From Fimenecus sp964527585 (lineage in GTDB: Bacteria > Bacillota > Clostridia > Oscillospirales > Acutalibacteraceae): DNA of 64,000 nucleotides. The stretch's first letter is position 1; the number at the start of each line of letters is the position of its first letter. Position numbers and translations under genes: made by a program. The stretch is from positions 1 to 64,000 of the forward strand of contig CAZGPE010000005.1 of the NCBI GenBank assembly GCA_964527585.1, read 5' to 3'. The notes beneath the pieces were generated by a model. It was given only the letters and a program-made list of their open reading frames with translations, made no database searches and was not told the origin of the DNA. Positions 8,430 through 17,870 of the stretch are shown here, one piece after another.

Positions 8430-9763
8430 TAGAATTCAGCCCCTTTGTTTGAGAATGTATTTAAGAAAAGCTTTTTTGTTTGCCATTTGCCGACATAGGT
8501 GTTTTCGCATAAATGCAGGGGATTTTTATATCCTTTTTCCCAAAGAGGAATGTTTTCGCAGTTGGGATTTTTTGTTTTTGCGAAAGCACAAAGCAAAGCG
8601 TTAAGTTCATCCGAAATTCTGTAATCCGTTTCGTCGAAAGGTCTCCAATTGTTTGCGAGAGTTCCGAAAGCATACAAAAGATCGCACGAATGCCATGCGC
8701 CCGCATTGTCGCCGGGGAGTTCACGGTCGAAATTGTATATGTAACAGGGACTTTTATGATTTTTGCATTTTTTTGCGTATTTTTTTGTTAAATGTTCAAG
8801 TACAATCGGCATCATATCGGTTACGGTAACGCCGAGAATAATCGGAATATCGGGAATTGTTGCGCACGAAAATTCACTTTTTTTAAGAAGTTTTCCGTCC
8901 TCGACAGGCATCGTGTGAAGAAGAGAGAGTTTGTCCTTCTTACACGCATCGCTCCAAGCATAAAAAAGAGTTTTCGCATCGGTTTTTCTGAGTTCGTCGA
9001 TTGAATTTACCGATGCGTTTTCGATTATTGTGTTCCAAAATTTTTCGGTGTTTTTCGGTTTTTCGGGACGGGCGACCGCTCTTTGAAGAGAGGCACCGCT
9101 GAGCATAACCGCACCGGAAACCAATCCTTTACATTCCTCGGAAGAGATGAGTATATCAACACTCATCGCACCGGCACTTTGACCCATAAGAACGATATTA
9201 TCCGCATTTGCGCCGAAAGAAGAAATGTTGTGCTTAACCCATTTGATTGCACAGAGCTGGTCGAATAATCCGTAGTTTCCGCAAACACCCTCTTTGTTTG
9301 CCAGAGCGGGATGCGAACAGAATCCGTAAGGACCGAGACGGTAGTTTACCGCAACAAAAACAACCCCGTTTTCTGCGAATTTTTTACCGCTGATATGTCC
9401 TTCGTTTGAACTTCCGCCCGTAAAAGAACCACCGTGGATATAAACGATAACCGGACAGTCTTTTTTATCTTTCGGTACGAAAATGTTTAAGTAAAGACAG
9501 TCTTCGCTGTATTCAAAAGACATACCTTTGCGGAATTCTTTGTGATAAAAAGCGTTGCATTTTTCGTCTTCTTCGAATCCACGCCGCTGATATGAACACG
9601 GACCGAATTGCGTTGCATCGTAAATATCGGTGAAAGCGAGTGTTTCCGTGGGATATTTCCAACGCTCAGCCGTGGCATATTTAATCCCACGGAATTCCGA
9701 GTAGGTTCCGCAATCAATTCCTTTGATTTTACCGCAGACGGTGTTTACAATAATTTCTTTCAT
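8429..9763 (-). CDS. Type B carboxylesterase
   Basis: This is an alpha/beta-hydrolase of the carboxylesterase type B family. The nucleophile is Ser196 in G-Q-S-A-G-A, the oxyanion-hole motif is Y-I-H-G-G-S-F-T-G-G-S, and the likely catalytic histidine is His358 in H-S-C-D-L-L-Y-A-F-G. At 444 residues it is somewhat shorter than the usual 480-500. No signal peptide is seen, so it is probably cytoplasmic. It lies between FkbM (15 bp upstream) and GH31 (1-nt overlap). With a glycosidase next door it could remove acyl groups from imported oligosaccharides, but this is inference from context. Confidence 0.88.
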   Translation of the reverse strand: MKEIIVNTVCGKIKGIDCGTYSEFRGIKYATAERWKYPTETLAFTDIYDATQFGPCSYQRRGFEEDEKCNAFYHKEFRKGMSFEYSEDCLYLNIFVPKDKKDCPVIVYIHGGSFTGGSSNEGHISGKKFAENGVVFVAVNYRLGPYGFCSHPALANKEGVCGNYGLFDQLCAIKWVKHNISSFGANADNIVLMGQSAGAMSVDILISSEECKGLVSGAVMLSGASLQRAVARPEKPKNTEKFWNTIIENASVNSIDELRKTDAKTLFYAWSDACKKDKLSLLHTMPVEDGKLLKKSEFSCATIPDIPIILGVTVTDMMPIVLEHLTKKYAKKCKNHKSPCYIYNFDRELPGDNAGAWHSCDLLYAFGTLANNWRPFDETDYRISDELNALLCAFAKTKNPNCENIPLWEKGYKNPLHLCENTYVGKWQTKKLFLNTFSNKGAEF

Positions 9764-9778
9764 AAAATCACCTTTGTT

Positions 9779-10837
9779 TTATACACAATAATAATTCAAG
9801 TCCCAGCAGGGAATGTATCTGTGATGTCTGAGATATATTTTATATTCCGAATTGAGTTCGAGTATCTTTTCGGGTAAGGTAAATATGTCCTCACTTTTAT
9901 GGTAAGCGGCAATGTTGAGTTTTGGCTTGAGAGAGGCAAAAGTCTTTTCGCATTTTACGAGCATTTCGTTTTCGCAGCCTTCAATATCGGCTTTTAGATA
10001 AGTAACAGGGAAGTTTTCGCACAGAAAATCCACGGTACGAACTTCGACTGATTTTCCTTTAGGTGCAACGGCATTTCGCCTTCCGCCTTTACCGGTGAAA
10101 ATCAAAGTTGTGTTTTCGTTCCATATTCCGCAGTTTACAGCCGAACAGTTTTCTTTATCACGGATATATTCTTCTAATTTAGAATAACTTTTGCTGTCGG
10201 GTTCAATCGCTTTGATCGCACTGTATTCGCCCGAACAAAAGCGGAGAAATTCTTCTACCGTGTCGCCACGGTATGCGCCGAGGTCAAGATAATATTCGTC
10301 TTTTCCGAGTTTGAGAATGTTTTCAAACGCTTCTTCTTTATCCGTTTCGTTTCTGAAAAGGGCATCGAGTTCTCCCGTGAAATTAAATTCCAAAACATCT
10401 TCGAAAACTCTTTTTGATTTTTCGTCGGCAAGTAAAGAATAAACTTTTTCGAGTCTGTCGGAATATTTTTCGAGAAATTCACGGTTGATATATGCACTTG
10501 AAAACGGGCTGACACAGGGAACGATAACCTTGTGCCGTTTTGAAAGATTTATTATGTTTTGAAGTACATCTTCAAGTTGCGAAGCAAATCCGACGGTGAT
10601 TATAAAATCACCGAATTCGTTTTCGAAATCCGCAGCCGATTTAACTTTGAATCCACGGAAAAAGCGGTCTCTTACAAACGAGTCGGATGCCATAACACCG
10701 GAAAGTTTAATTCCGAGGCGTTCATATTCGTCGATAATTTTATCCGCACCGTTTCCGGTTCCGTAAAGTATAACGGGAATTTGCGCTTTTTTGAGAAATT
10801 CCCAAGAAGAATTCATTTTTAATATGTCCTGAACCAT
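9779..10837 (-). CDS. FkbM-family methyltransferase with N-terminal nucleotide-binding-like region
   Basis: The C-terminal half of this 352-residue protein is an FkbM-type SAM-dependent methyltransferase. It carries a glycine-rich motif Y-L-D-L-G-A-Y-R-G-D (about residue 181) and the family-typical D-I-E-G-C-E. FkbM enzymes O-methylate sugars and natural products. The N-terminal 130 residues contain V-I-L-Y-G-T-G-N-G-A-D, a Rossmann-like turn often found fused to such methyltransferases. AGGAGAT precedes the ATG. It is the first gene of the set with the esterase and GH31. Its substrate is unknown; a cell-surface or storage glycan is possible. Confidence 0.85.
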   Translation of the reverse strand: MVQDILKMNSSWEFLKKAQIPVILYGTGNGADKIIDEYERLGIKLSGVMASDSFVRDRFFRGFKVKSAADFENEFGDFIITVGFASQLEDVLQNIINLSKRHKVIVPCVSPFSSAYINREFLEKYSDRLEKVYSLLADEKSKRVFEDVLEFNFTGELDALFRNETDKEEAFENILKLGKDEYYLDLGAYRGDTVEEFLRFCSGEYSAIKAIEPDSKSYSKLEEYIRDKENCSAVNCGIWNENTTLIFTGKGGRRNAVAPKGKSVEVRTVDFLCENFPVTYLKADIEGCENEMLVKCEKTFASLKPKLNIAAYHKSEDIFTLPEKILELNSEYKIYLRHHRYIPCWDLNYYCV

Positions 10838-10882
10838 TTTTATCTCCTGAAGATAATTTACGGTTTTATTGTAACATACACA

Positions 10883-11572
10883 CTATTCGCCGTCAAAATA
10901 ATTTCTTATATCGGAAAAAACTTTTTTCTCGATTCTCGACACATAAGAACGGGAGATGTTTAACTGTTCTGCGATTTCACGCTGTGTCATCGGAAAGTAT
11001 CCGTTTAAGCCGTAATGTTTGACGAGGATTTCTTTTTCTCTGCCCTCGGGCATTGAAGAAATAAACCGTTTGAGTTTTTCGACTTGCATTTTACCGTATA
11101 TGTCATCGCAGACCGTATCGTCGGAATAGATTATGTCCGAAAGCGTAAGCGGATTTCCCTGATCGTCGGTGTCAATCGGTTCGCTCATCGAAATGTCCTG
11201 AGAAGTTTTTTTCTGAGAGCGGAAATACATAAGGATTTCATTTTCGACACATCTTGCCGCATAGGTTGCCAAGCGTGTTCCTTTATCGGCATTAAAACTG
11301 TTTACGGCTTTTATCAAACCGATTGTTCCCACGGAAATTAAATCGTCCTGTTCGGAATAAGTCGAATAGTATTTTTTTATTATATGTACCACAAGCCTGA
11401 GATTGTGTTCAACGAGTTCGTCTCTTGCGTGAGTGTCGCCGTTTTTCATCCTTTCAAGTGCTTCACGCTCTTGCTTTGCCGAGAGCGGTTTGGGAAACGA
11501 ACCTTGATTTTGAATGTGAAGCATAAGGTAGAACATATTTGAGAAAATCGAAGAAAACAACGAAAAAAGCAA
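10883..11572 (-). CDS. sigK: RNA polymerase sigma-K factor (mother cell, late sporulation)
   Basis: SigK directs late mother-cell transcription for spore coat and lysis genes. The 229-residue product has a hydrophobic N-terminal stretch of about 24 residues, like the pro-sequence removed from pro-sigma-K, then region 2 (R-L-V-V-H-I-I-K-K-Y, D-L-I-S-V-G-T-I-G-L-I-K-A) and region 4 ending in an HTH (I-S-R-S-Y-V-S-R-I-E-K-K). The gene is uninterrupted, unlike the skin-split sigK of some Bacillus and Clostridium. The start is TTG at 11572, with AAGGGG 9 bases upstream. That Shine-Dalgarno lies in the 3' arm of a hairpin (11578-11615), which may restrain translation. Confidence 0.93.
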   Translation of the reverse strand: MLFSLFSSIFSNMFYLMLHIQNQGSFPKPLSAKQEREALERMKNGDTHARDELVEHNLRLVVHIIKKYYSTYSEQDDLISVGTIGLIKAVNSFNADKGTRLATYAARCVENEILMYFRSQKKTSQDISMSEPIDTDDQGNPLTLSDIIYSDDTVCDDIYGKMQVEKLKRFISSMPEGREKEILVKHYGLNGYFPMTQREIAEQLNISRSYVSRIEKKVFSDIRNYFDGE

Positions 11573-11615
11573 AAAATCACACCCCTTCTCAAAAAATATA
11601 TGAGTAAGGGATGTG
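11572..11615 (-). promoter_or_regulatory. Hairpin with T-run covering the sigK ribosome site
   Basis: On the minus strand CACATCCCTTACTCA (11615-11601) pairs with TGAGAAGGGGTGTG (11591-11578) with one bulge and one wobble. The 3' arm contains the sigK Shine-Dalgarno AAGGGG. Six T follow and run into the TTG start. It can be read as a terminator for the upstream DUF4364 gene, as a hairpin masking the sigK ribosome site, or both. Confidence 0.6.
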
Positions 11616-11653
11616 AAATTTGCAAGTCCCGATAAAATCGGATTTTCAGACTG

Positions 11654-12208
11654 TTAAACGGTGAGAGCCGTTATGATACTCGAATAGAGTTTTACGGGAT
11701 CTTCGAGATAGTTCTTTTTAAGAGTTTGTGCCTGAAGGCTGTCGCCTGCGAAGACCGTAAGGCGCATAAGTTCGTCGTTTCCGCCCATAAGCGTGAAAGT
11801 AACATTGTATCCGCCGCTTTCGAGTTTTACAATATCAACTTTATTTTCCTTTTCAACACGCTTTTTGGTCATAAGTTTGATTGCGGAATTAACCGCTCTT
11901 TCTCTGACTGTTTTCGGAAGCGTTGTTTCGAGATTTTCTGCGATTTCACGGCCACGGGGGAGAATTACATAACACTCCTCATCGTTTTCGATAACCGTGT
12001 CAATGCTTGCATTTGAGAGCAATTCCGTTACCGCCTGATTGATTTCGAAATAATTTGCAAGACCGTTTTCGAGAACGGCATCGTTAAGTTGTACCTTTTC
12101 AAGAGGTTTGTCTATCGCTTTAAGCAGATAGCAAATCAAAAGCCGAATTTCCTCACGGTTGCGAAGTCCGCCTAATTCGATTCCTGCGTCAAATGCGTCA
12201 AATTCCAT
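11654..12208 (-). CDS. DUF4364 family protein
   Basis: This 184-residue acidic soluble protein matches the DUF4364 family that is widespread in Clostridia. The N-terminal half looks like a winged-helix fold (L-L-I-C-Y-L-L-K-A-I-D-K-P-L, then alternating helices and a strand with E-E-C-Y-V-I-L). The C-terminal half is predicted alpha/beta. It has no known biochemical role; a transcriptional or structural role is a guess. It lies upstream of sigK in the same direction, separated by a terminator-like hairpin. Confidence 0.8.
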   Translation of the reverse strand: MEFDAFDAGIELGGLRNREEIRLLICYLLKAIDKPLEKVQLNDAVLENGLANYFEINQAVTELLSNASIDTVIENDEECYVILPRGREIAENLETTLPKTVRERAVNSAIKLMTKKRVEKENKVDIVKLESGGYNVTFTLMGGNDELMRLTVFAGDSLQAQTLKKNYLEDPVKLYSSIITALTV

Positions 12209-12355
12209 TTACTGTAAACTCCGTTTTTTATTTGATTTAACAATTTTACTCTAAGAGATAAATTTTGTCAATTTACATTCACAATATATTTGCACTCGGC
12301 GGTATAAGTGTGTTACAATAAAATGAAAAATTATGTTCGGTAAAAAAGGTGTATT

Positions 12356-13573
12356 ATGCAGGTTGCGATTATCGGCGGCGGCGCATCGGGAATAATGTGT
12401 GCCGCAGCGTTGAAAAAAAAGAATAAAAACATTGATGTAACCGTATATGAAAAACTTCCGAGAGTTCTGAAAAAAATTCTCGCTACGGGAAACGGAAGAT
12501 GCAATATTACCAACGCTTATTCTTCTGCGGAGTATTTTTGCGGAGATACCCGTTATGTCAACGGCGTTTTCTCAAAATATCCGCCTCAAAGCAATATGCG
12601 GTTTTTCGAGGAAATCGGACTGCTTTTAAGAGAGGAAAGTCAAGGAAGAGTTTATCCCGTTTCAAATCAGGCTTCATCGGTTGTGAACGCTTTGCTCGGA
12701 GAAATTAAGAATAACGGAGTTAAAGTCGTTACCGATACCGAAATTACCGAGATAAAACCGACAAAAAACGGCTTCTTGCTCAATTCGGAGATAAAAGCCG
12801 ACAAGGTTGTTATTTCGGCAGGCGGAAGTGCCGCAAAACAGCAGGGAACAGACGGCGGAGCGTTCAGGCTTTTGAAAAGTCTGTCGCTTGAAATCGAACC
12901 TCCGGCTCCTGCGCTTACGGGAGTTTTAATTGACGGATTCCCGAAATCTCTGAAAGGGATAAGAAATATCTGCGAAGTTTCGCTTTTTATCGGGTCTGAT
13001 AAGGTCTATTCCGAAAAAGGCGAAATACAGTTTAACGATTACGGACTGTCGGGTATTCCGGTTATGCAACTGTCGGGACTTGTCTCGCAAAGTAAAAATA
13101 AAAATATGTATTTAACGCTTGATGTTCTTCCCGATACTCAGGAGAAAAAACTTTGCGGATTTTTGCTTGAAATGAAGAAAAAATATCCCGAAAAGACTGC
13201 GGAAGAAATGATGACGGGATTTGTCAGCAAGGCTTTGGGCAATTATTTGCTTATGTGTTGTAATATCGGAAAAGACGGGTTGCTTTCGCAGGTTTCCGAA
13301 AAAAGTATAAGGAACCTTGCATCTTTAATGAAAAACTTAAAACTTAAGGTTAAAGGCACAAGAGGATTCGAATTTGCGCAGGTAACCGCAGGCGGACTTC
13401 GTATGAATGAGATCGACTGTGAAACAATGCGCTGTAAAAAATATAAAAACCTGTATGTTATCGGAGAAGCGCTCAATGTTTACGGACTTTGCGGTGGACA
13501 TAATCTTCAATGGGCGTGGAGTACGGGACGCATTTGCGCAGATGCGATTTCAAAGGAGAGTACGGATTGTTAA
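12356..13573 (+). CDS. HI0933/YhiN-family flavoprotein
   Basis: This is an NAD(P)/FAD-dependent oxidoreductase of the HI0933-like family (YhiN), 405 residues, full length. It has the FAD-binding I-I-G-G-G-A-S-G at the N-terminus, the family signature L-A-T-G-N-G-R-C-N-I-T-N near residue 43, and V-T-A-G-G-L and G-G-H-N-L-Q-W-A-W near the C-terminus. The physiological reaction of the family is unknown. AAGGTG precedes the ATG. The last few bases overlap the start of the next flavoprotein gene, so the pair is translationally coupled. Confidence 0.88.
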   Translation: MQVAIIGGGASGIMCAAALKKKNKNIDVTVYEKLPRVLKKILATGNGRCNITNAYSSAEYFCGDTRYVNGVFSKYPPQSNMRFFEEIGLLLREESQGRVYPVSNQASSVVNALLGEIKNNGVKVVTDTEITEIKPTKNGFLLNSEIKADKVVISAGGSAAKQQGTDGGAFRLLKSLSLEIEPPAPALTGVLIDGFPKSLKGIRNICEVSLFIGSDKVYSEKGEIQFNDYGLSGIPVMQLSGLVSQSKNKNMYLTLDVLPDTQEKKLCGFLLEMKKKYPEKTAEEMMTGFVSKALGNYLLMCCNIGKDGLLSQVSEKSIRNLASLMKNLKLKVKGTRGFEFAQVTAGGLRMNEIDCETMRCKKYKNLYVIGEALNVYGLCGGHNLQWAWSTGRICADAISKESTDC

Positions 13574-15171
13574 GGATAAACGAGATTAAACTTCCTCTTG
13601 ATTATGAGGATGAATACGGCGATTTGCTTAATGCGGTTTCAAAAACTTTGAAAACCGATAAAAAAGCGATAACCTCTTTGGAAATATTCAAAAAGAGTGT
13701 TGATTGCAGAAATAAAAACGATATTAAATTTATATTTTCGGTCGATGTAACTCTCGATACCGACGAAGACTCTGTTGCGGCAAGATTTCCGCTTTCCAAG
13801 GTTCAGAAGGTTGAGAAATACTCATTTACAATGCCCGAAAACAAACGCACATCAACACTAAGGCCTGTTGTTGTCGGCTTCGGCCCGGCAGGAATGTTCG
13901 CTTCATTGATTTTAGCGAGGGCGGGACTTAATCCCCTGATTGTCGAGCGTGGACAAAAAGTAGATGAAAGAACCGAAAGCGTAAATAAGTTTTGGAAAGA
14001 AAGAAAACTCGACTGTGAATCAAACATTCAGTTCGGTGAGGGCGGAGCGGGAACTTTTTCCGACGGAAAACTCACGACGGGAATTAAAGATGCAAGAGTA
14101 AGAGAAGTTTTTGAGGAATTTTGCCGAAACGGAGCTCCTCGGGAAATTCTAACTTCGGCTCTTCCGCATATCGGAACGGACAAACTTAAAGATGTTGTAA
14201 AAAATATGCGCCGAAAAGTTATTTCTTTAGGCGGAGAGTTTCTCTTTGAAACGAAATTAACCGATATTATCGTGTATAACGGCTGTGTTCAGGGCATAAC
14301 ACTTACAGACCGAAGCGGAAAAACACGGGATGTTGAGACAGATACGGTTGTTTTGGCGATCGGACATTCGGCAAGAGATACGGTTGAAATGCTTTATGCC
14401 AAAGGCGTGCCGATGCTTCAAAAACCGTTTTCGGTAGGTGTGAGAATCGAACATAAAAGAGAAATGATAAACGCTTCTCAGTACGGAAAATTTGCCGATC
14501 ATCCGAGACTGAGTGCGGCAAGTTACAAACTCGCCTGTCATCCTCATGGCAGCAGGGGAGCGTATACTTTCTGTATGTGTCCGGGCGGAACGGTTGTATG
14601 TGCTTCGAGTGAGGAAAACACGGTTGTTACAAACGGTATGAGCGAATATGCAAGGGATAAGGAAAATTCCAACTGTGCGGTGCTTGTCGGAATTTCTCCG
14701 GAAGATTTTAATTCCGACCATGCTCTTGCCGGTATGTATATGCAGCGTGAAATCGAAAAAAAAGCCTTTGATATGGGCGGCGGGGATTACAGCGCACCGG
14801 CTCAGTTGGTGAAAGATTATCTTAACAATACACCGTCGGTTAACTGCAAACAGGTAAAACCTTCTTTCCCGACAGGAGTTAAATATACGAATTTAAGAGG
14901 CCTTTTGCCGAAAAAAGTTAATGATACAATGTGCGATGCACTTGTGAAAATGGATAAAATGTTATCGGGATTTGCCTGTGAAGACGCTTTGCTTACAGGT
15001 CCCGAAACAAGAAGTTCGGCACCGGTAAGAATTGTCCGTGATGAGTTTATGCAAACGAAAATCAGAGGACTTTATCCTTGCGGTGAAGGTGCGGGATATG
15101 CGGGCGGAATAGTGTCCGCAGGTGTTGACGGAATAAAAGTCGCACAGGCTGTTTTAAGTGATGAGAGGTAA
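13567..15171 (+). CDS. COG2509-type FAD-dependent dehydrogenase
   Basis: This large FAD-dependent protein (about 534 residues) belongs to the COG2509 group of uncharacterised dehydrogenases. After about 90 residues of a small N-terminal domain comes the dinucleotide motif V-V-V-G-F-G-P-A-G-M-F-A, then N-I-Q-F-G-E-G-G-A-G-T-F-S-D-G-K-L and a C-terminal G-E-G-A-G-Y-A-G-G-I, all typical. The start is placed at TTG 13567 because AAGGAG lies 8-9 bases upstream inside the previous gene. A longer reading from 13510 would overlap that gene by 64 bp with no ribosome site. The physiological substrate is unknown. Confidence 0.87.
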   Translation: MLRINEIKLPLDYEDEYGDLLNAVSKTLKTDKKAITSLEIFKKSVDCRNKNDIKFIFSVDVTLDTDEDSVAARFPLSKVQKVEKYSFTMPENKRTSTLRPVVVGFGPAGMFASLILARAGLNPLIVERGQKVDERTESVNKFWKERKLDCESNIQFGEGGAGTFSDGKLTTGIKDARVREVFEEFCRNGAPREILTSALPHIGTDKLKDVVKNMRRKVISLGGEFLFETKLTDIIVYNGCVQGITLTDRSGKTRDVETDTVVLAIGHSARDTVEMLYAKGVPMLQKPFSVGVRIEHKREMINASQYGKFADHPRLSAASYKLACHPHGSRGAYTFCMCPGGTVVCASSEENTVVTNGMSEYARDKENSNCAVLVGISPEDFNSDHALAGMYMQREIEKKAFDMGGGDYSAPAQLVKDYLNNTPSVNCKQVKPSFPTGVKYTNLRGLLPKKVNDTMCDALVKMDKMLSGFACEDALLTGPETRSSAPVRIVRDEFMQTKIRGLYPCGEGAGYAGGIVSAGVDGIKVAQAVLSDER

Positions 15172-15176
15172 AAACG

Positions 15177-17870
15177 ATGATATATAAAATGCATAAATGG
15201 GGTCCGTATTCAAAGAAATATTTCGGTATTTCAAAAATTGCGAACCATAAAAAAGAAGAAGGCGTCAGGTTCGATTTTACGGTACTTCCCTGCGTGTCTA
15301 ATACAGATGCGAAAGTACCTAATGTTACAATTCCCGTAGGAGTTCATCCTTGGGAGTGCAAGAGCGATTATTCTTATTACTCCTACCGTCAGGATATTGA
15401 ATGGAAAGATGTTATTTATTCGGATGTGTCTTTTACAAGACTTGATGACGATTCGACTCTTGTAAGAACGGAAATTTTCAACAATTCCGATATGATGCAG
15501 AACTGTCTTGTCAATTTCTTTTCTTCGATTCAGTTTCCGACCGTCAACCGTGTTAATCTTACGCTTCCCGAAAAATGCGAATTTAAGAAAGCGCTTTCGT
15601 ATGAAAGTTACGAATACAACACTCCTCGTCCTTGGGACAGAGAAACAATGGATGCGATGCATAAGGGCGAATTTTTCGATGACCGCTTTTTCGAACATAA
15701 GGGTCTCGGAGACAGAGATAACAACCGTTACATTCTTCCCAAGTATTCAAAACTCGGTGAAGAAAAAAATGACCGTATTTTGTATAAATTCGATATGAAA
15801 AACGGTTATGACAATGCTGTTTTGGCGGTAAGATACAGAACAACATCTGTAAAGGCTTCCACCTTTACAATAAATGAGAAATCCTTTGAATTCAAGGCTT
15901 GCGACGAACCGGAAACAGTATTTTTCCCTCTCGGTAAACTCAGCGGCGGTGAATTTCTTCTTTCGCTTATTTCTCAGGGAACGGGCGGAATAGAATTCGA
16001 CTTTTTGGTTATATGCGAAGAAAAAGATAAGGGAATAATCGTAACCGAAACCGAAAAAAATAACTTTATGCCGCAGGTTGAAACTCAGGATAACGAAGTC
16101 GGAAAAACGGTAAAAATGAAGTATGAAGATGTTGAGGGAGTTTTTACATTAAGGACTTTTAACAGCGAAACAAGACTTCGTGAAATTCCGAGCGGCTGTC
16201 TTGAAGATGTTCCCACACCCAGAATTTCTCAGCCCGATCCGAGTTTCGACAATATGATGGAGACTTTTTCGGGCGAATTCCAATGGAAACATTCCGATGA
16301 AGGTTATTACCAAAACACGCTTGTTCATACGATTTATATCGCTCCGCATACAAGTCATATCGAATATGCGGTAATTTCGGGCAGCGAAACCGAGTATAAA
16401 TCGCTTGAAGAATACGAAGAAATTTATTCCCGTGCAAAAGCGTCATGTGAAAAATATGAACTTAACGAAGCAGGAAAGAAGTACGAATTTTCCAACGACC
16501 TTTTGCGTGCGGCAATGTTTCAAAACACGGTCTATCCGCTTTATCACCACGGAGATTATGTCGTTCACCATACGCCCGGAAAACGCTGGGACTCTTTCTA
16601 TACATGGGATTCGGGCTTTATCGGATTGGAAATGAATATGTTCAATCCCGATATTGCGGAATATATACTTGATTTGTATCTCTCGGACGGCGATAACAAA
16701 GACTATGCGTTCTTGCTTCACGGCTCACCGGTTCCCGTACATATCTATCAGTATTACGATATGCTTTGCCGTGAAAACAATAAAGAAAGACTTTACGCTT
16801 ACTATGAACGGGTTAAGATGTTTTATGATTTCCTTTGCGGAAAATCGGAAGGTTCGACTACCGCAAAATTCAAAAGCGGAATGACCACGACTTTCGAATA
16901 TTTCTATAACTGTTCGGGAATGGACGACCTTCCGCCTCAAGCGGAGATGTACCGAAGAAATCTTCAGCTTAAAACAGCACCGTGTATTTCTTCTTCGCAG
17001 GTTATCAGAACCGCAAAACTCCTGTCGGTTATTGCCGAACATATCGGAAAAGAGAAAGATGTCAGGGAGTATGCCGAAGACATTAAACGAATATCGGATG
17101 CACTCAACACTTATTCATGGGACGAAGAGGCGGGATATTATTCTTATGTTGTTCATAATGACCGTGGAGAGCCGACGGAAAAACTCCGAAGCGAAACCGG
17201 TGAAAATATGAACAAGACAATGGACGGAATTTATCCGTTAATTGCGGGAATAACCGACGAAAATCAAACCGAAAAAATCCTCTCGCATATTAAAAGCGAA
17301 GAAGAAATGATGAGTAAAGTCGGAATTTCCGCAGTTAATATGAAAGCCGGATATTATGCTACCAACGGCTATTGGAACGGAAATGTATGGTTTTCTCATC
17401 AGTGGTTTGTTTGGAAAACAATGCTTGATTTGGGTGAAAACGATTTCGCTTACAAAATTGTGAAAACAGCCCTTGAGGCGTGGAAAAAAGAAGTCGAATA
17501 TTCTTACTACACTTTTGAGATGATGTCGATAACTACAGGAAGAGGCGGATGGTTCCATAATTTCGGCGGACTTTCGGCTCCCGTAAATATTTGGGCAAAT
17601 GCATATTTTAAGGCGGGAAGTTTTAATTGCGGATTTGACACTTTTTGCGAGAACAGTGAATTTTCCGATGATTTTACCCGCTTTGATGCTCGCTTTACCC
17701 ATTATAACGGCAAGGATTCAACGCTTATCGTTGTAATGAACGATAAACATTCCTATACAGTGAATATAAACGGAGAAAAAGCAAAGTTTAACGAAAGAGA
17801 AAAAGGAACGCTTGAAATTGTTATTGCGTCTGATGTTAAGGATGCTCAAATAACGGTTCAGCTTGTATAA
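15177..17870 (+). CDS. Large six-hairpin glycosidase, GH63/MGH1-like
   Basis: The 897-residue protein has an N-terminal beta-rich region (about residues 1-430) and a C-terminal (alpha/alpha)6 barrel like GH63 and mannosylglycerate-hydrolase-like glycosidases. Motifs include W-D-S-F-Y-T-W-D-S-G-F with candidate catalytic acids, N-C-S-G-M-D-D-L-P-P, and N-G-Y-W-N-G-N-V-W-F-S-H-Q-W near the end. Such enzymes cleave alpha-linked glucosides or mannosylglycerate-like substrates by inversion. There is no signal peptide, so it acts inside the cell. GAGGT precedes the first ATG. Its 3' end overlaps the convergent BofC-like gene by 13 bp. Confidence 0.8.
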   Translation: MIYKMHKWGPYSKKYFGISKIANHKKEEGVRFDFTVLPCVSNTDAKVPNVTIPVGVHPWECKSDYSYYSYRQDIEWKDVIYSDVSFTRLDDDSTLVRTEIFNNSDMMQNCLVNFFSSIQFPTVNRVNLTLPEKCEFKKALSYESYEYNTPRPWDRETMDAMHKGEFFDDRFFEHKGLGDRDNNRYILPKYSKLGEEKNDRILYKFDMKNGYDNAVLAVRYRTTSVKASTFTINEKSFEFKACDEPETVFFPLGKLSGGEFLLSLISQGTGGIEFDFLVICEEKDKGIIVTETEKNNFMPQVETQDNEVGKTVKMKYEDVEGVFTLRTFNSETRLREIPSGCLEDVPTPRISQPDPSFDNMMETFSGEFQWKHSDEGYYQNTLVHTIYIAPHTSHIEYAVISGSETEYKSLEEYEEIYSRAKASCEKYELNEAGKKYEFSNDLLRAAMFQNTVYPLYHHGDYVVHHTPGKRWDSFYTWDSGFIGLEMNMFNPDIAEYILDLYLSDGDNKDYAFLLHGSPVPVHIYQYYDMLCRENNKERLYAYYERVKMFYDFLCGKSEGSTTAKFKSGMTTTFEYFYNCSGMDDLPPQAEMYRRNLQLKTAPCISSSQVIRTAKLLSVIAEHIGKEKDVREYAEDIKRISDALNTYSWDEEAGYYSYVVHNDRGEPTEKLRSETGENMNKTMDGIYPLIAGITDENQTEKILSHIKSEEEMMSKVGISAVNMKAGYYATNGYWNGNVWFSHQWFVWKTMLDLGENDFAYKIVKTALEAWKKEVEYSYYTFEMMSITTGRGGWFHNFGGLSAPVNIWANAYFKAGSFNCGFDTFCENSEFSDDFTRFDARFTHYNGKDSTLIVVMNDKHSYTVNINGEKAKFNEREKGTLEIVIASDVKDAQITVQLV

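Noticed and set aside
10838..10882. Terminator between sigK and the FkbM gene
   Set aside because: No stem followed by a T-run is present in these 45 bp, so read-through from sigK into the FkbM operon remains possible.
13510..13566. Extended N-terminus of the COG2509 flavoprotein
   Set aside because: The extra 19 residues overlap the previous gene in another frame with no ribosome site, while TTG 13567 has a good one.
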